Assembly: GCF_038502225.1 (NCBI RefSeq)
Contig: NC_091303.1
Coordinates: forward strand, 26,286,770-26,350,769
Reading direction: 5' to 3'
Length of the DNA: 64,000 nucleotides
Source: Cherax quadricarinatus
Taxonomy: Eukaryota; Arthropoda; Malacostraca; Decapoda; Parastacidae
Every line of letters begins with the position of its first letter. The stretch's first letter is position 1. The notes under the pieces are model-generated. The model was not told the origin of the DNA, searched no databases, and saw only the letters and a program-made list of their open reading frames with translations. Made by a program: the position numbers and the translations under genes. Positions 9,891-20,435 of the stretch are shown here, one piece after another.

Positions 9891-11011
9891 ATATTATAAA
9901 CAACAACGGGCCCAAGACTGATCCCTGTGGAACGCCACTTGTTACAGATCCCCACTCGGATTTAACCCCATTTATGGACACCACTTTCTTTAACAGTCTA
10001 TGGTGCGGAACTCTATCAAAAGCCTTACTAAAATCTAAGTAAATAATATCAAATTCTTTATCGTGGTCAACAGCCTCAAAAGCTTTACTGAAGAAAGTTA
10101 ATAAATTAGTTAGACAAGACCGGCCTCTTGTGAATCCATGCTGAGTATCATTAATCAAGCTATGCTTATCGAGATGGCTTCTTATAATCTCAGCTATAAT
10201 TGACTCTAGTAATTTGCCTACAATTGAGGTCAGGCTTATTGGGCGGTAATTTGACGGTAACGACTTGTCCCCTGTTTTAAAAATAGGAATTACATTAGCC
10301 ATCTTCCACATGTCAGACACTACACCTGTTTGAAGAGATAAATTAAAAATATTAGTTAATGGTTCACAGAGTTCCATTTTGCATTCCTTAAGAACCCTTG
10401 AAAAAACCTCATCAGGACCCGGCGACTTATTTTGCTTCAGTCTGTCTATCTGCTTCACAACCATTTCACTAGTGACTGTGATGTTACATAATTTATCTTC
10501 TTCTAGCCCACTATAAAAACTAATTACTGGAATATTGTTAGTGTCTTTCTGTGTAAAAACTGAGAAAATAATTATTTAAAATCGAGCACATTTCATTCTC
10601 TTTGTCAGTAAGATGCCCATAGTTATTTTTAAGGGGACCTATCTTATCTCTAACTTTTGTTCTATAGACCTGGAAAAAACTCTTTGGGTTAGTTTTAGAA
10701 TCCCTAGCAACTTTAATTTCATAGTCCCTTTTAGCTTTTCTTATCCCCTTTTTAATGTCCCTCTTAATATCAACATACTGATTCATAAGATGACCCTCAC
10801 CTCTTTTGATACGCCTATAAATTCCTTTCTTATGCCCTAGTAGATATTTGAGCCTATTAGTCATCCATTTTGGGTCATTTCTATTTAATCTAATTTCTTT
10901 ATATGGGATAAACGTTCTTTGAGCAGCATGTATAGTGTTCAGAAAACTGTCATATTGATAGCTCTCTTCGTTACCCCCAGTCAACAGATGATAAGTGTTC
11001 TCTAAGCCCAT
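9890..11011 (-). pseudogene. LINE B ORF2 remainder: linker and partial RT
   Basis: This continues ORF2 in two further frames: 10538-11011 (linker, with PKSFFQVYRTKVRDKIGPL) and about 9890-10540 (RT). RT blocks visible are KSPGPDEVFSRVLKE, MANVIPIFKTGDKSLPSNYR, PISLTSIVGKLLES, QHGFTRGRSCLTNLL, YLDFSKAFDRVPH and SGVPQGSVLGPLLF. Frameshifts fall at about 10975 and 10545. Compared with the related copy at 55332-56880, roughly 25 codons are missing between RLLKK and INGVKSEWG. The sequence stops after FIIYMIN, before the FADD box, at the fold-back repeat F3. It lacks half the catalytic aspartates and the C-terminal domain, so it is dead. Confidence 0.88.
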
Positions 11012-11900
11012 CGTAATCTAAGTGAAAATCTGGGACCGTTACTGAGTTATCCCTACTATCATACTTCCATTCAATGCTAAATGTAATTGATTTGTGGTCG
11101 CTAGCACCCAGTTCCTCTGAAACTTTTAAATTATTAACAAGGGATTCATTGTTTGCCAGAACTAAGTCAAGCAGGTTATTACCCCTTGTAGGTTCTGTCA
11201 CAAACTGCTTCAAAAAACAATCCTGAACTACTTCTAAGAAGTCGTATGATTCTAAATTCCCGGTCAAGAAATTCCAATCAATATGACTAAAGTTAAAGTC
11301 TCCTAGAATTACCACATTATCGTGCCTTGTGGCCCTAACAATTTCCTCCCATAGTAGTCTCCCCTGGTCCCTATCTAAATTTGGGGGACGGTATATCACA
11401 CCTAAAATTAATTTTTCATGCCCCTCTGAAAATTCTATCCAAACAGACTCTGTATGTGTTACTTCAGACTTAATACCCGTTTTTATGCAACAGTTCAAGC
11501 GATCTCGAACATACAATGCCACCCCACCCCCCTTCCCGACACTTCTATCTACTTGGAACAATTTAAAACCCTGAATGTGACATTCTGCAGGCATGTCCCG
11601 ACTTTTATAATTAAACCACGTCTCAGTTATGGCAAATACATCAATGTTACCTGCACTAGCAACTAGCCTCAACTCGTCCATCTTATTCCTAGCACTGCGA
11701 CTATTTGTGTAATAAATATTTAAAGACCCTCCTCTCTCTTTACCCTTCCTGCTCCTTTCTGTTATTCCACTAAACCTATTACTGTCCTTGTCAATTAGTG
11801 CCACTGGCTTTCCGATATCCACCTCATTTTGCCTATTACTAGTTCTCCTAGTACTCATATTACTACACTGCGACTTCACAGTTTTCCCGCCAAAACCCAT
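10971..11900 (-). CDS. LINE B ORF2 N-terminal part: APE-type endonuclease
   Basis: A 309-codon open segment starting at an ATG 14 bases after ORF1. The apurinic-like endonuclease that nicks target DNA is recognisable throughout: N66 in YTNSRS, E93 in ITETW, IYRPP at 169-173, D201 and N203 in ILGDFN, and the final SDH at 267-269. All catalytic residues I can check are kept. The frame is lost just after SSVDWG near 10975, where a run of five C on the plus strand probably gained or lost one base; the next frame resumes with GNEESYQYDSFL. The product would be an endonuclease without polymerase, so this is the upstream part of a broken ORF2. Confidence 0.9.
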   Translation of the reverse strand: MGFGGKTVKSQCSNMSTRRTSNRQNEVDIGKPVALIDKDSNRFSGITERSRKGKERGGSLNIYYTNSRSARNKMDELRLVASAGNIDVFAITETWFNYKSRDMPAECHIQGFKLFQVDRSVGKGGGVALYVRDRLNCCIKTGIKSEVTHTESVWIEFSEGHEKLILGVIYRPPNLDRDQGRLLWEEIVRATRHDNVVILGDFNFSHIDWNFLTGNLESYDFLEVVQDCFLKQFVTEPTRGNNLLDLVLANNESLVNNLKVSEELGASDHKSITFSIEWKYDSRDNSVTVPDFHLDYDGLREHLSSVDWG

Positions 11901-11914
11901 ACCACTAACTATTC

Positions 11915-12877
11915 CTAGTTTAAAGACCTAACAGCTCCCTCCACTGCGTTGGCCAGTGCTCCCACCCCACACCTAGATAAGTGAACCCCATCCCTGGCAT
12001 ACATGTCATTTCTGCCATAGAAGAGGTCCCAGTTGTCAATGAATGTTACCGCATTTTCCTTACAGTATTTGTCCAGCCAGCAATTGACACCAATTGCTCT
12101 GGACAACCATTCATTTCCAACTCCTCTCCATGGCAAAATGCCACATATGACAGGTTTCCCACCCTTCCTCCTAATTATCTCTATTGCTGACCTATACCTG
12201 CTAATCAGGTCCTCACTCCTACGTCTGCCAACATCGTTGCCTCCAGTACTGAGACAGATAATAGGATTGCTCCCATTACCTCTCATGATGTCATCCAGAC
12301 GGCTAACAATATCCTTCATCCCTGCCCCAGGAAAACACACTCTCTGCCTCCTACTCCTATCCTTCAAGTAGAATGCCCTATCCATGTACCTAATCTGGCT
12401 ATCCCCAACAACAACGTTTTTACCTTCCTTGGCGTCGTCCGTCGTGATGCTCCGAGTAGTCGACTCATATTCGTCAGGTAGCATTACATCACTTGTGGAA
12501 TTCGTCAAGACGTTCTCGATGATCTTCGTTGGGGTTTCTAGGGATGTCTCACTCACGTCTGCCAATGCTTCCTTGGTGCTCGTTGTGGCATTCCCAGTAG
12601 AACACTCACATTCGTCAGGTAGCACCGAGAATGAGTTGGAAGTTTCCACTGTAGTCTTCTGGTTTCTCGTTGTTTCTGCCTCTCCAACCGTTTTCTTGAT
12701 CCTCAGCTTGGTTCCATGTTGCCCGGCCACTGACCAAGCTCCCCTCTTAACCTGGGGACTCACAACAGGAGGATTACTACGAATCCTCTTGTTCTCCTCC
12801 GTTAATCGCCGTATCTCCAGCTTAGCAACTCTGAGCTCTTCTCTCAGCTGCTGGTAAAGCTGCTCAAGAGAGGGCAT
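11915..12877 (-). CDS. LINE B ORF1: coiled coil plus SGNH hydrolase
   Basis: An intact 320-residue ORF from an ATG to a TAG. Residues 3-32 are a predicted short coiled coil (leucine/isoleucine heptads rich in E, R and K), the usual oligomerisation segment of LINE ORF1 proteins. Residues 33-150 are low-complexity and contain a duplicated motif (LPDECE near 86 and LPDEYE near 133). Residues 154-320 form an SGNH-esterase-like domain: block I GDSQ with nucleophile S160, block III GGND with N214, and block V DGVH with D296 and H299, so the whole catalytic set is present. Esterase-type ORF1 proteins are known from CR1 and related LINEs; their exact role in retrotransposition is unsettled. ORF2 follows 14 bases downstream in another frame. 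The intact frame beside a broken ORF2 suggests a fairly recent insertion, not host use. Confidence 0.9.
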   Translation of the reverse strand: MPSLEQLYQQLREELRVAKLEIRRLTEENKRIRSNPPVVSPQVKRGAWSVAGQHGTKLRIKKTVGEAETTRNQKTTVETSNSFSVLPDECECSTGNATTSTKEALADVSETSLETPTKIIENVLTNSTSDVMLPDEYESTTRSITTDDAKEGKNVVVGDSQIRYMDRAFYLKDRSRRQRVCFPGAGMKDIVSRLDDIMRGNGSNPIICLSTGGNDVGRRRSEDLISRYRSAIEIIRRKGGKPVICGILPWRGVGNEWLSRAIGVNCWLDKYCKENAVTFIDNWDLFYGRNDMYARDGVHLSRCGVGALANAVEGAVRSLN

Positions 12878-12880
12878 CCT

Positions 12881-13190
12881 GGTTCAGATTCACAGAGAGC
12901 ACACAAACAGGTCTTCACAGAGCAAAGTACACGTCACCACTGAGGAGTTGTTTCGAGCTTTTCTATTCCTGGAGCCCGGTCTAGGGCCAGGCTCATTTGC
13001 TAATTTAAGTGTTCAAGTATTCTTGATAGTAGTGTACATGTAAGCTACGGCATTACTGACCTTGATGTAGTGGCAGGACCTTGAAGGTAACACTGTTAGT
13101 GAAGCTCAAGTGACGTAGGTATCACCTAGGTCACCTACTACAAACAAGCCAAAAAAACTCTCGTTGCAAAAAAAAAAACAACAACAACAA
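12881..13190. other. Probable LINE B 5' untranslated region and unique DNA
   Basis: The stretch immediately upstream of ORF1 is non-coding. I cannot place the element's 5' end, and no target duplication was evident. An A-rich run with CAACAACAACAA follows at 13169-13190. Confidence 0.35.
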
Positions 13191-13194
13191 TTAC

Positions 13195-13300
13195 TGGAAA
13201 CTTTTCGCTCTGTGTAGAGCTTTATTAAGCCTTGCCCTGCCTGACAAAGCTCTACATAAAGCGAACTTTGTCCCAATAAGAAAAAGCTTGCTCTGTAACG
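13195..13300. repeat. Fold-back repeat F4, decayed
   Basis: The arms CGCTCTGTGTAGAGCTTT and AAAGCTCTACATAAAGCG are inverted. The cores are degraded (GAAACTTTTCGC on the left; GCGAACTTTGTCCCAATAAG on the right). It belongs to the same subfamily as F11 at 31086-31225. Confidence 0.65.
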
Positions 13301-13389
13301 TGTGCCTCTTAAGTATCGTCAGCAATAGGTTAACAATGTACAAGGTCAGCACAAAAATTTCGCAGGGTAGCATTAATTCGAAGATAACT

Positions 13390-15198
13390 TCACGTTATAC
13401 CGTACTAAATACACCGCCTAACTTATATGATAAAAGCCTTATAAGGAATTATCATAATCACTTATCCTGCGGAGAAGGTGATCACCTATCACCAGCAGTA
13501 AAGGTCGAGAACCAAAACCTAGTCATTGTGGTAGTTTACAAGCCTCCGGATGCAACATCCCAGCAATTCCAGGAACAGCTGTTAAAAATTGACCACTGTC
13601 TGGAAAATCTTCCAGCTCCTGCACCCAACATCTTGCTCCTGGGGGATTTCAACTTAAGGCACCTAAAATGGAGGAATATAGCAAATAATATTGTTGCAGT
13701 AATAACACCAGGAGGCAGCTCTGATGAAAACTCACACTCAGACGAGCTTTTAAATCTCTGCACAAAATTCAATTTAAACCAGCAAATAATAAGAGCCTAC
13801 TAGACTGGAGAATACACTAGACCTCATCTTCACTAACAATGATGATCTGATAAGAAATGTCACCATATCAAAAACAATATACTCAGAACACAACATAATT
13901 GAGGTTGAGACATGTATGCGTGGAGCCCCAGACCGACATAATGAGATTAGTCACGAGGGAGCATTCACCAAATTCAACTTCAATAACAAAAACATAAAGT
14001 GGGACCAAGTAAACCAAGTCCTAACCGATATAAGCTGGGAAGATATACTAAGCAACACAGACCCCAACTTATGCCTAGAACAGATTAACTTGGTGGCACT
14101 CGATGTATTCACAAGGCTTATTCCTCTAAGAAAAAAGGAGGAGTAGATGTAAAATAGAAAGAGACAGGCGCTCCCTTTACAGGCGACGGAAAAGAATAAC
14201 AGAGCGGCTAAAAGAGGTCAATATATCTGAAATGCGTAGGGAGACACTGGTCAGAGAAATAGCAAGCATCGAACTTAAGCTAAAGGAATCTTATAGGAGT
14301 CAGGAATCGCGGGAAGAACTAAAAGCCATAAATGAAATCGAAAGAAACCCAAAGTATTTCTTCTCCTATGCCAAATCAAAGTTGAGAACAACGTCCACTA
14401 TTGGGCCCCTACTTAAACAAGATGGGTCCTACACAGATGACAGCAAGGAAATGAGTGAGCTACTCAAGTCCCAATATGACTCAGTTTTTAGCAAGCCGCT
14501 AACCAGACTGAGAGTCGAAGATCAAAATGATTTTTTTATGAGAGAGCCACAGAATTTGGTTAACACAAGCCTATCCGATGTTATCCTGACGCCAAATGAC
14601 TTCGAACAGGCGATAAATGACATGCCCATGCACTCTGCCCCAGGGCCAGACTCATGGAACTCCGTGTTCATCAAGAACTGCAAGAAGCCCCTATCACGAG
14701 CCTTTTCCATCCTATGGAGAGGGAGCATGGACACGGAATATACATGGACATGGATACTGGGAGCGCTTGAGGTTCCTAAGCCTGTATTCCCTGGAACGCA
14801 GGCGGGAGAGATACATGATTATATACACCTGGAAAATCCTAGAGGGACTAGTACCGAACGTGCACACGAAAATCACTCACTACGAAAGCAAAAGACTTGG
14901 CAGACGATGCAACATCCCCCCAATGAAAAGCAGGGGTGTCGCTAGCACGTTAAGAGACCATACAATAAGTGTCAGGGGCCCGAGACTGTTCAACTGCCTC
15001 CCAGCATACATAAGGGGGATTACCAACAGACCCCTGGCAGTCTTCAAGCTGGCACTGGACAAGCACCTAAAGTCGGTTCCTGACCAGCCGGGCTGTGGCT
15101 CGTACGTTGGTTTGCGTGCAGCCAGCAGCAACAGCCTGGTTGATCAGGCTCTGATCCACCAGGAGGCCTGGTCACAGACCGGGCCGCGGGGGCGTTGA
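13390..15198 (+). pseudogene. LINE A ORF2 relic (endonuclease, partial RT, C-terminus)
   Basis: The endonuclease C-terminal half appears at about 13495-13800 (IVVVYKPPD, LLLGDFNLRHLKW), then a stop and frameshift, then 13916-14146. The linker and RT entry lie at 14232-14735 (NPKYFFSYAKSKLRT, MPMHSAPGPDSWNSVFIKNC). Next should come the RT palm; instead the frame jumps to the C-terminal domain ([37 protein letters not shown], and the terminal SQTGPRGR). About 300 codons including FADD are therefore missing. Several small frameshifts exist. Together with the minus-strand copy at 60730-62890 it defines the family's layout. It cannot encode an active polymerase. Confidence 0.85.
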
Positions 15199-15235
15199 CC
15201 CCCGGAACTCTCTCCGGGTAAACTCCAGGTATCGC
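13390..15235 (+). mobile_element. LINE A copy with the RT core deleted
   Basis: A plus-strand family A LINE that keeps part of the endonuclease, the linker, the first RT blocks and the C-terminus. The RT catalytic region is removed by an internal deletion near 14735-14757. It ends at about 15235 with the family's terminal CTCCAGGTA after the GACCCCCGGAAC motif. Confidence 0.85.
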
Positions 15236-15699
15236 GGAAACAAGTGTTTCTTAACGCTGGCTCTTTTGGTCATCTGACAGAGGCCTTCCGCTGGCTTACC
15301 GGTCCACCCTTTAAAAACTATGGTTATAATTACAACCTGCCACGGGCTCACCCATTTGTGCTTGAGAGAGTCGAATCTTGGTTCCTGACTCTACCTCCTA
15401 AATTTCATATTGTCACTGAAGAAAACACCACAAGGTGACAATATTTGGAGGCCACTTTCATACAAATTTCCGACATTATATAACAATCAGGGAGTCTTAA
15501 GCCTTGCCAATCCACTTGCGAAACTAATGTTACAAAGTTTAAGTCACCAACATGCCAACAAGTACAAGTGGTACCGGCGTCCACACCTACTGACACCTCT
15601 CACTTTTCTTGTCGCCTCACCCACTTCTGTACATAATGCCATACCGTTTTACTCGTTGTTGGTAAAAATAGTTTGTGATACCGACAGGCTGTTGGAAAA
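15236..15699. other. Unassigned DNA
   Basis: Short overlapping frames on both strands but no recognisable domain or repeat family. A local inverted pair (ATTGTCACTGAAGAAAAC and CACAAGGTGACAAT) sits at about 15408-15443. Confidence 0.4.
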
Positions 15700-15835
15700 G
15701 ACACAAAATGCAAAAACTAGGGCATTTTATTTATAACGTTTCAGTCCTGGGACCTCGGTCACTTCAAATGTGACCAAGGTCCCAGGATCGAAACGTTTCC
15801 AATAAAATATTCCAGTGCTTGTATTTATGTCTATT
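15700..15835. repeat. Fold-back repeat F5
   Basis: Long hairpin with arms AACGTTTCAGTCCTGGGACC and its near complement ending CGAAACGTTTCC, centred near 15766. The outer arms TTTTATTTAT and AATAAAATATTCC also pair. The right arm reads AAACGTTTCCAATAAAA, the core-plus-AATAAA arrangement of this family. Confidence 0.8.
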
Positions 15836-15873
15836 TTTCCCAACAACTCCTTATATTAAATGAGCTGATAAAT

Positions 15874-15915
15874 CCGTGTGTGCGGGAAACGTTGTCTCTG
15901 AATGATGGTTTGTTC
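15874..15915. repeat. Possible fold-back fragment F6
   Basis: Short stretch GCGGGAAACGTTGTCTC after GCTGATAAATCC resembles one arm of the F4/F11 type; too short to be sure. Confidence 0.3.
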
Positions 15916-16029
15916 TGCATAGTGTCTTTTTTTACCATCTTAAGCGTCGTTGTCCAGCATTACTGTGTCTGCCCTAGTGGATCCAATCAAAATCTGCTAT
16001 CAAAATTATGATTGGAATTTACCTATGTA

Positions 16030-16220
16030 AATTTTGTATTCAATTTATCCTAAGTCCCTCACTACCCTGAGACAGAAAAAGCACTTCCTAATGTCCCTGT
16101 GATTCTTGCTCCTTGGACATGAACTCTAGCATTTCAAATAGTGTGTGTCTATCTGGCCTATTCCTCTAAATATTATGTTATAATCAAGCATCCTCTTGTC
16201 CCCTTCTCTTTCAGGTATAC
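16030..16220 (-). pseudogene. Possible CR1-like LINE 3' relic
   Basis: The reverse complement resembles the HRDVRKYFF and RVVR motifs of LINE C-terminal regions (AGGAAGTGCTTTTTCTGTCT at about 16070-16092) with many stops. Only weak similarity is visible by eye. Confidence 0.35.
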
Positions 16221-16644
16221 ATTTTAACGACGGTGTCATGTGTGGGAGAGATGTGTACAATTTTACCACCAGGAAATCATGCTCGCGCTTAGACTCGGAA
16301 GTTTTGTCAGGAAACAGGACAATTGCTTCCTGACGTGGGTTGCGGTCACTGGATGACCCGCCACTGTAGCTTTAGGTTATCTGACCTAATACACCTTCTG
16401 GTTTACCTGTCCACCTCTTCAAAAATTAAAGATAATAACATTTTAAGTTAACATTTGTAGCACCAATGAACTACAAACTACTTACCAAGCCAATTACAAA
16501 TGTGGGTGAGTGAGTAAATCGCAGAATCTCAGCCCATTATAAAGTTCATTCCACAAATGCATCAAAATAATAATTTTATAATATCCGGAGCTGTGAGCAA
16601 GAAATATCCGGAGTACCTTCAACAATCCTGTCTGAACCCAACCC
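16221..16644. other. Unassigned DNA
   Basis: No gene, RNA or repeat that I recognise. Confidence 0.4.
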
Positions 16645-16815
16645 ACCAGTCCTACACCACCACCACAAGCCCTACACCACCGCCACCACAAGCCCTACAC
16701 CACCACCACCACAAGCCCTACACCACCACCACCACAAGCCATACACCACCACAAGTCCTACACCACCACCACCACAGGTCCTACACCACCACCACCACCA
16801 GCCACACCATCACCC
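16645..16815. repeat. CTACACCACCACCACCACAAGC minisatellite
   Basis: About seven imperfect units of 18-24 bp built from CACCAC triplets with CTACAC and AAGCC or GGTCC spacers. Confidence 0.85.
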
Positions 16816-17216
16816 CTACCACTCTACCGCCACGGCTGGTTTTCACAGTTATTGCAACAATGAATTTATACTAGGTATATGTAGCATATGTATTTATATA
16901 TACATTTAGGCTACTATATATATTTATTTAGGCTAGTATATAAATTAGGCTAGTTGAAATTAACCATCCAGGGAGGTACTAACGTCCTAACAGATGACTG
17001 TGAAATGGACACTCTGTCTCACGAACAATTAAGATGAAAGGTGAATCTTGTAAACTACTTATGTTCAGTATATACATGTGCTTCATAATAGTTCTGTAAT
17101 ATTTCATCAACAACCTGGAAGGTTGTTGATGAAAACAATTACACAACCTCTAACATAAGTCTCTCTTTATCGCACTGTAATGACATCTTTGCCAATTTAA
17201 TTTTCACGTACGTGTA
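16816..17216. other. AT-rich unassigned DNA with a small hairpin
   Basis: TTTAGGCTA recurs three times at about 16906-16952. A perfect 14-bp inverted repeat with a 3-base loop (TTCATCAACAACCT) lies at 17103-17133. No gene seen. Confidence 0.45.
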
Positions 17217-17233
17217 CACGCACACGCACGCAC

Positions 17234-17326
<93 letters not shown>
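17217..17326. repeat. (CA)n microsatellite
   Basis: Pure CA dinucleotide tract of about 100 bp after a CACGCA-rich lead. Confidence 0.98.
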
Positions 17327-17327
<1 letters not shown>

Positions 17328-17746
17328 TAGAGAAACATAGGTAGCATTGGTAAATGTGTCATGTAGAGTAGGGTAGCAGCACGCAGCCCATTTAACCAAT
17401 TTTGTTATGCAAACAGAAGCGCTCCCCTTTTCCCTTGCTTTCCTTCCATTTGTCTACCTTCCCGTCTGCCCTTTACCTACCTGCCTCGCCCCAGCATGCC
17501 TTTATCCTGCCTGCCTTCCTCACTGCTGCCCTCCACACCACTCTACATATAAACACCTTCGGCAACTATTTACATCTCAAAGTGCCTTTAACAACGATTA
17601 TTATCAGGACCTTCCGTCCCCCCCCCTCCTCTTCTTCGGTTATCTTTCGCCAATATCAACGACTAAAAATGTTCCACCGCTGCCGCATCCATCACAAAAT
17701 TTGCAGTCGCCTCAAAATCTCGACTAACTGTACTTAACTCTAAAAC
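17327..17746. other. C/T-rich unassigned DNA
   Basis: Two overlapping plus frames of about 105-111 codons (17402-17737) lack domain features; composition is pyrimidine-rich. I do not call a gene. Confidence 0.4.
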
Positions 17747-17749
17747 AAC

Positions 17750-17758
17750 ACACACACG

Positions 17759-17826
<68 letters not shown>
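17750..17826. repeat. (CA)n microsatellite
   Basis: CA tract joined to the LINE C 3'-end fragment that follows. Confidence 0.98.
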
Positions 17827-17827
<1 letters not shown>

Positions 17828-17828
<1 letters not shown>

Positions 17829-17900
17829 GAAGAGGCGAGGCCAGCAGCTAGGACTCGACTCCTGCAACCACAATCAGGTGAGTAAAGGTGAGTACACACA
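17828..17900 (+). mobile_element. LINE C 3'-end fragment
   Basis: AGTGAAGAGGCGAGGCCAGC, then ACTCGACTCCTGCAACCACA and CAGGTGAGTA match the terminal part of LINE C as seen at 53580-53640. It borders CA repeats on its left instead of its usual right side. Confidence 0.7.
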
Positions 17901-18575
17901 CGGACGGGAGATAACAGATGTCAAACAAACGTTTACAAATATTCAACCGAAGCAGAAGTACACATCAGCCGCATCATACCTTGGGCAGCGCATGAGAAGC
18001 TGGTGAACCTCTGAGAGCTCTGACGACCCATAAAGAAGTCTTTCGGACATTATGCACAACATACACTGTACCACTCCCACCTGATAAAACGTGTTTACAT
18101 GCGGGAAAAGCATTGATGAGATGCATTATGTGGAGTGACTAGAGAAAAAGTACCTAACGTTAGATCCTGAAAAGAAGGAACTGGAAACATAATTTCTTAT
18201 AATTACTATGTATAAGATACTCAATACAATTAATGTGTAGGGTAATGACCGACTGTGTGAAATGCCAGGATAAGGAACACGGGAAGAGAAATGAAAACTA
18301 AAAACCGAAATGAACCATTAGTGCATACCTTTGATGAGTTTCAAGAGTTTTTCTACTCCCAAAACCCGGCTTTGGACCAGGCTCGTCTGGTGCTTGCCTG
18401 GATGTTAGTGTGGAATTGTAGCGAGTCACATGAGGAAGAAGCAAACTCTATACAGTTTGAATGGATGATATAACAAGGCTAAAGAAAAGATGAACGAGTA
18501 ATGTCAATCCATATAGTTTAAGTGACAATGTAAGTACCTTCTGTAACTAAACCCACGAACACAAACCACTGAGTA
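17901..18575. other. Unassigned DNA with a short LINE D-like piece
   Basis: At about 18331-18405 the sequence GATGAGTTTCAAGAGTTTTT followed by GGACCAGGCTCGTCTGGTGC matches the minus-strand 3' end of LINE D (compare 58495-58560). The rest shows nothing recognisable. Confidence 0.5.
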
Positions 18576-18659
<84 letters not shown>

Positions 18660-18660
18660 G
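18576..18660. repeat. (CA)n microsatellite
   Basis: CA tract with one CAAACA interruption. Confidence 0.98.
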
Positions 18661-18784
18661 CCAGATAAGTAGGACCATCATGAGTCAACAACCAGATAAC
18701 TGTACTGAATTCTCCATGCAAACTAGTTCGCATATAAATGCAATTTCCTCAGTATGTTGTGCCTGTTTCCTAAGGAAATCATGA

Positions 18785-18880
18785 CAGACGAAATCGTAAT
18801 AACATGACTGCAAACAAATCACAGAAGTGAGCAAAAATCACAGAATGGGTTCAAGCTCCACCCGTTCTGTGATTTCTGAA
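18785..18880. mobile_element. SINE S2 fragment, folded back on itself
   Basis: GAAATCGTAATAACATGACT then GCAAACAAATCACAGAA is the minus-strand 3' body seen at 22946-22990. A second inverted TTCTGTGATT arm follows a B-box-like GGGTTCAAGCTCC at 18850. So two partial copies lie in inverted orientation. Confidence 0.5.
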
Positions 18881-19005
18881 GGAAAATACTGTCATTTCCG
18901 TGTTTAGAACAAATTTTTGTTTTGAAAAAAATCTGCGGTACACCAAACTGAACAGACCCAAGGAACTGTAAACCCGTGTGGGTTATATAGCGAAGTTATC
19001 ATATA

Positions 19006-19377
<372 letters not shown>

Positions 19378-19700
19378 GGTTCAGAGAACATGTATGTTGA
19401 TAAATTAGACACATATGCAACATTTAAGTATTTTTATTGCGGAAATGTTTCGCCATACAGCGGCTTCATCTGTCCGGTAGAAAGACGAACAGCTGAAGAT
19501 CAGAAGGACTTTGAGGTTATCAGTTCCTCAGCCTGGAGTTGATGGACTGATTACATCGACTCCAGGTTGAGGGACTGATTACTTCAGATTCCTTCCGATC
19601 TTCAACCATTCTTCTTTGTAATGGACTAGTCAAGTTACTGTGTGGCAAAACGTTTCCGCAATAAAGATACCTAAGTGTTGCAGACGTGTTGAAATTTATG
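19378..19700. mobile_element. Fold-back repeat F7, two-armed copy
   Basis: Left arm: GTTCAGAGAACATG, ATAAATTAGACACAT, TTTTTATTGCGGAAATGTTTCGCC. Right arm: GGCAAAACGTTTCCGCAATAAAG, read in two pieces, then TGTTGCAGACGTGT. The arms are inverted around about 19552 (TGGACTGATTACATCGACTC region). It is the full-length form of the F1/F3 subfamily. Confidence 0.8.
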
Positions 19701-19841
19701 ACGTACCATTGCACTAAGCTAGTGTCGCCCAGTCCCAGCAGACATGGCCTCCTGACTGATGGCCTGGCCACATCTTAATTAATTAAACAGACTAAAGATA
19801 GACAAATGTGGTTTAAAATGGGCAGAGAATAAAAAAAAAAC

Positions 19842-20033
19842 ACACTTCATGACTGGAACAAATACCCCGAACATAGGAAAATGAAACTTAAGACGACGTT
19901 TCGGTCCCACCTGAACCATTAAAGAATCACACAAAACTAGTTAATGTGTGACTACTGAATGGTCCAAGTCGGACCGAAATGTTGTCATACATTTCATTCT
20001 CATATGTGCGGGTTGTGTGTGTATTAATGCAGA
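19842..20033. mobile_element. Fold-back repeat F8
   Basis: Inverted arms around 19940: ACGACGTTTCGGTCCCACCT, GAACCATT, AATCACAC on the left; GTGTGACT, AATGGTCCAAGTCGGACCG, AAATGTTGTC on the right. It is a shorter, decayed relative of F10. Confidence 0.75.
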
Positions 20034-20127
20034 CAAATGCAGCATGAAAGTAGATATTTTTAGATTTTCCCCCCGAGGTATTGTGCACGCTCAATAAATT
20101 GATCAGTTTTGCAACAGTTTGGAACTT

Positions 20128-20255
20128 TTATTGTTGATATGTTTCGCCAGCCAGTGGCTTCTTCAGTCTCATACAGAGAAGAAACGTTTCCACTATAAAG
20201 ATTCCCAAATGTTGCACAAGTGTCTTATTCTTCAACTTGTCGCTCTTCTAAACCA
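20128..20255. mobile_element. Fold-back repeat F9
   Basis: Left arm GGAACTTTTATTGTTGATAT and GTTTCGCCAGCCAGTGGC; right arm GAAACGTTTCCACTATAAAG, then CAAATGTTGCACAAGTGTCT. Compact copy of the F1/F7 subfamily with the middle deleted. Confidence 0.75.
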
Positions 20256-20435
20256 TTTATAATACATCATCACTGAAAGTGAGCACCGCCATAAAAGCAG
20301 CACATTATAGTCCAAATATATGACACGTCACTGTCTATATAAACTCCATGGTTGTTTACAAATTCAAGTACCACTAGTTTTACAATTACAATTTCCTTAA
20401 ATAACAAACAAAGGCACAATACCGTGACTGGAACG

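Larger units (their letters stand above)
9890..12880 (-). mobile_element. CR1-like LINE B, two-ORF copy, 3' truncated
   Basis: A minus-strand non-LTR retrotransposon with ORF1 (11915-12877) and ORF2 (about 9890-11900) separated by 14 bases. It retains coiled coil, SGNH hydrolase, APE endonuclease and the first part of RT. Truncation before the FADD motif places the break exactly where fold-back F3 begins. Two frameshifts and one deletion in ORF2 make it inactive. It is the best preserved element in the window. Confidence 0.9.

Noticed and set aside
17402..17737. Two overlapping plus frames of over 100 codons
   Set aside because: Pyrimidine-rich composition explains the lack of stops; no domain or start context.
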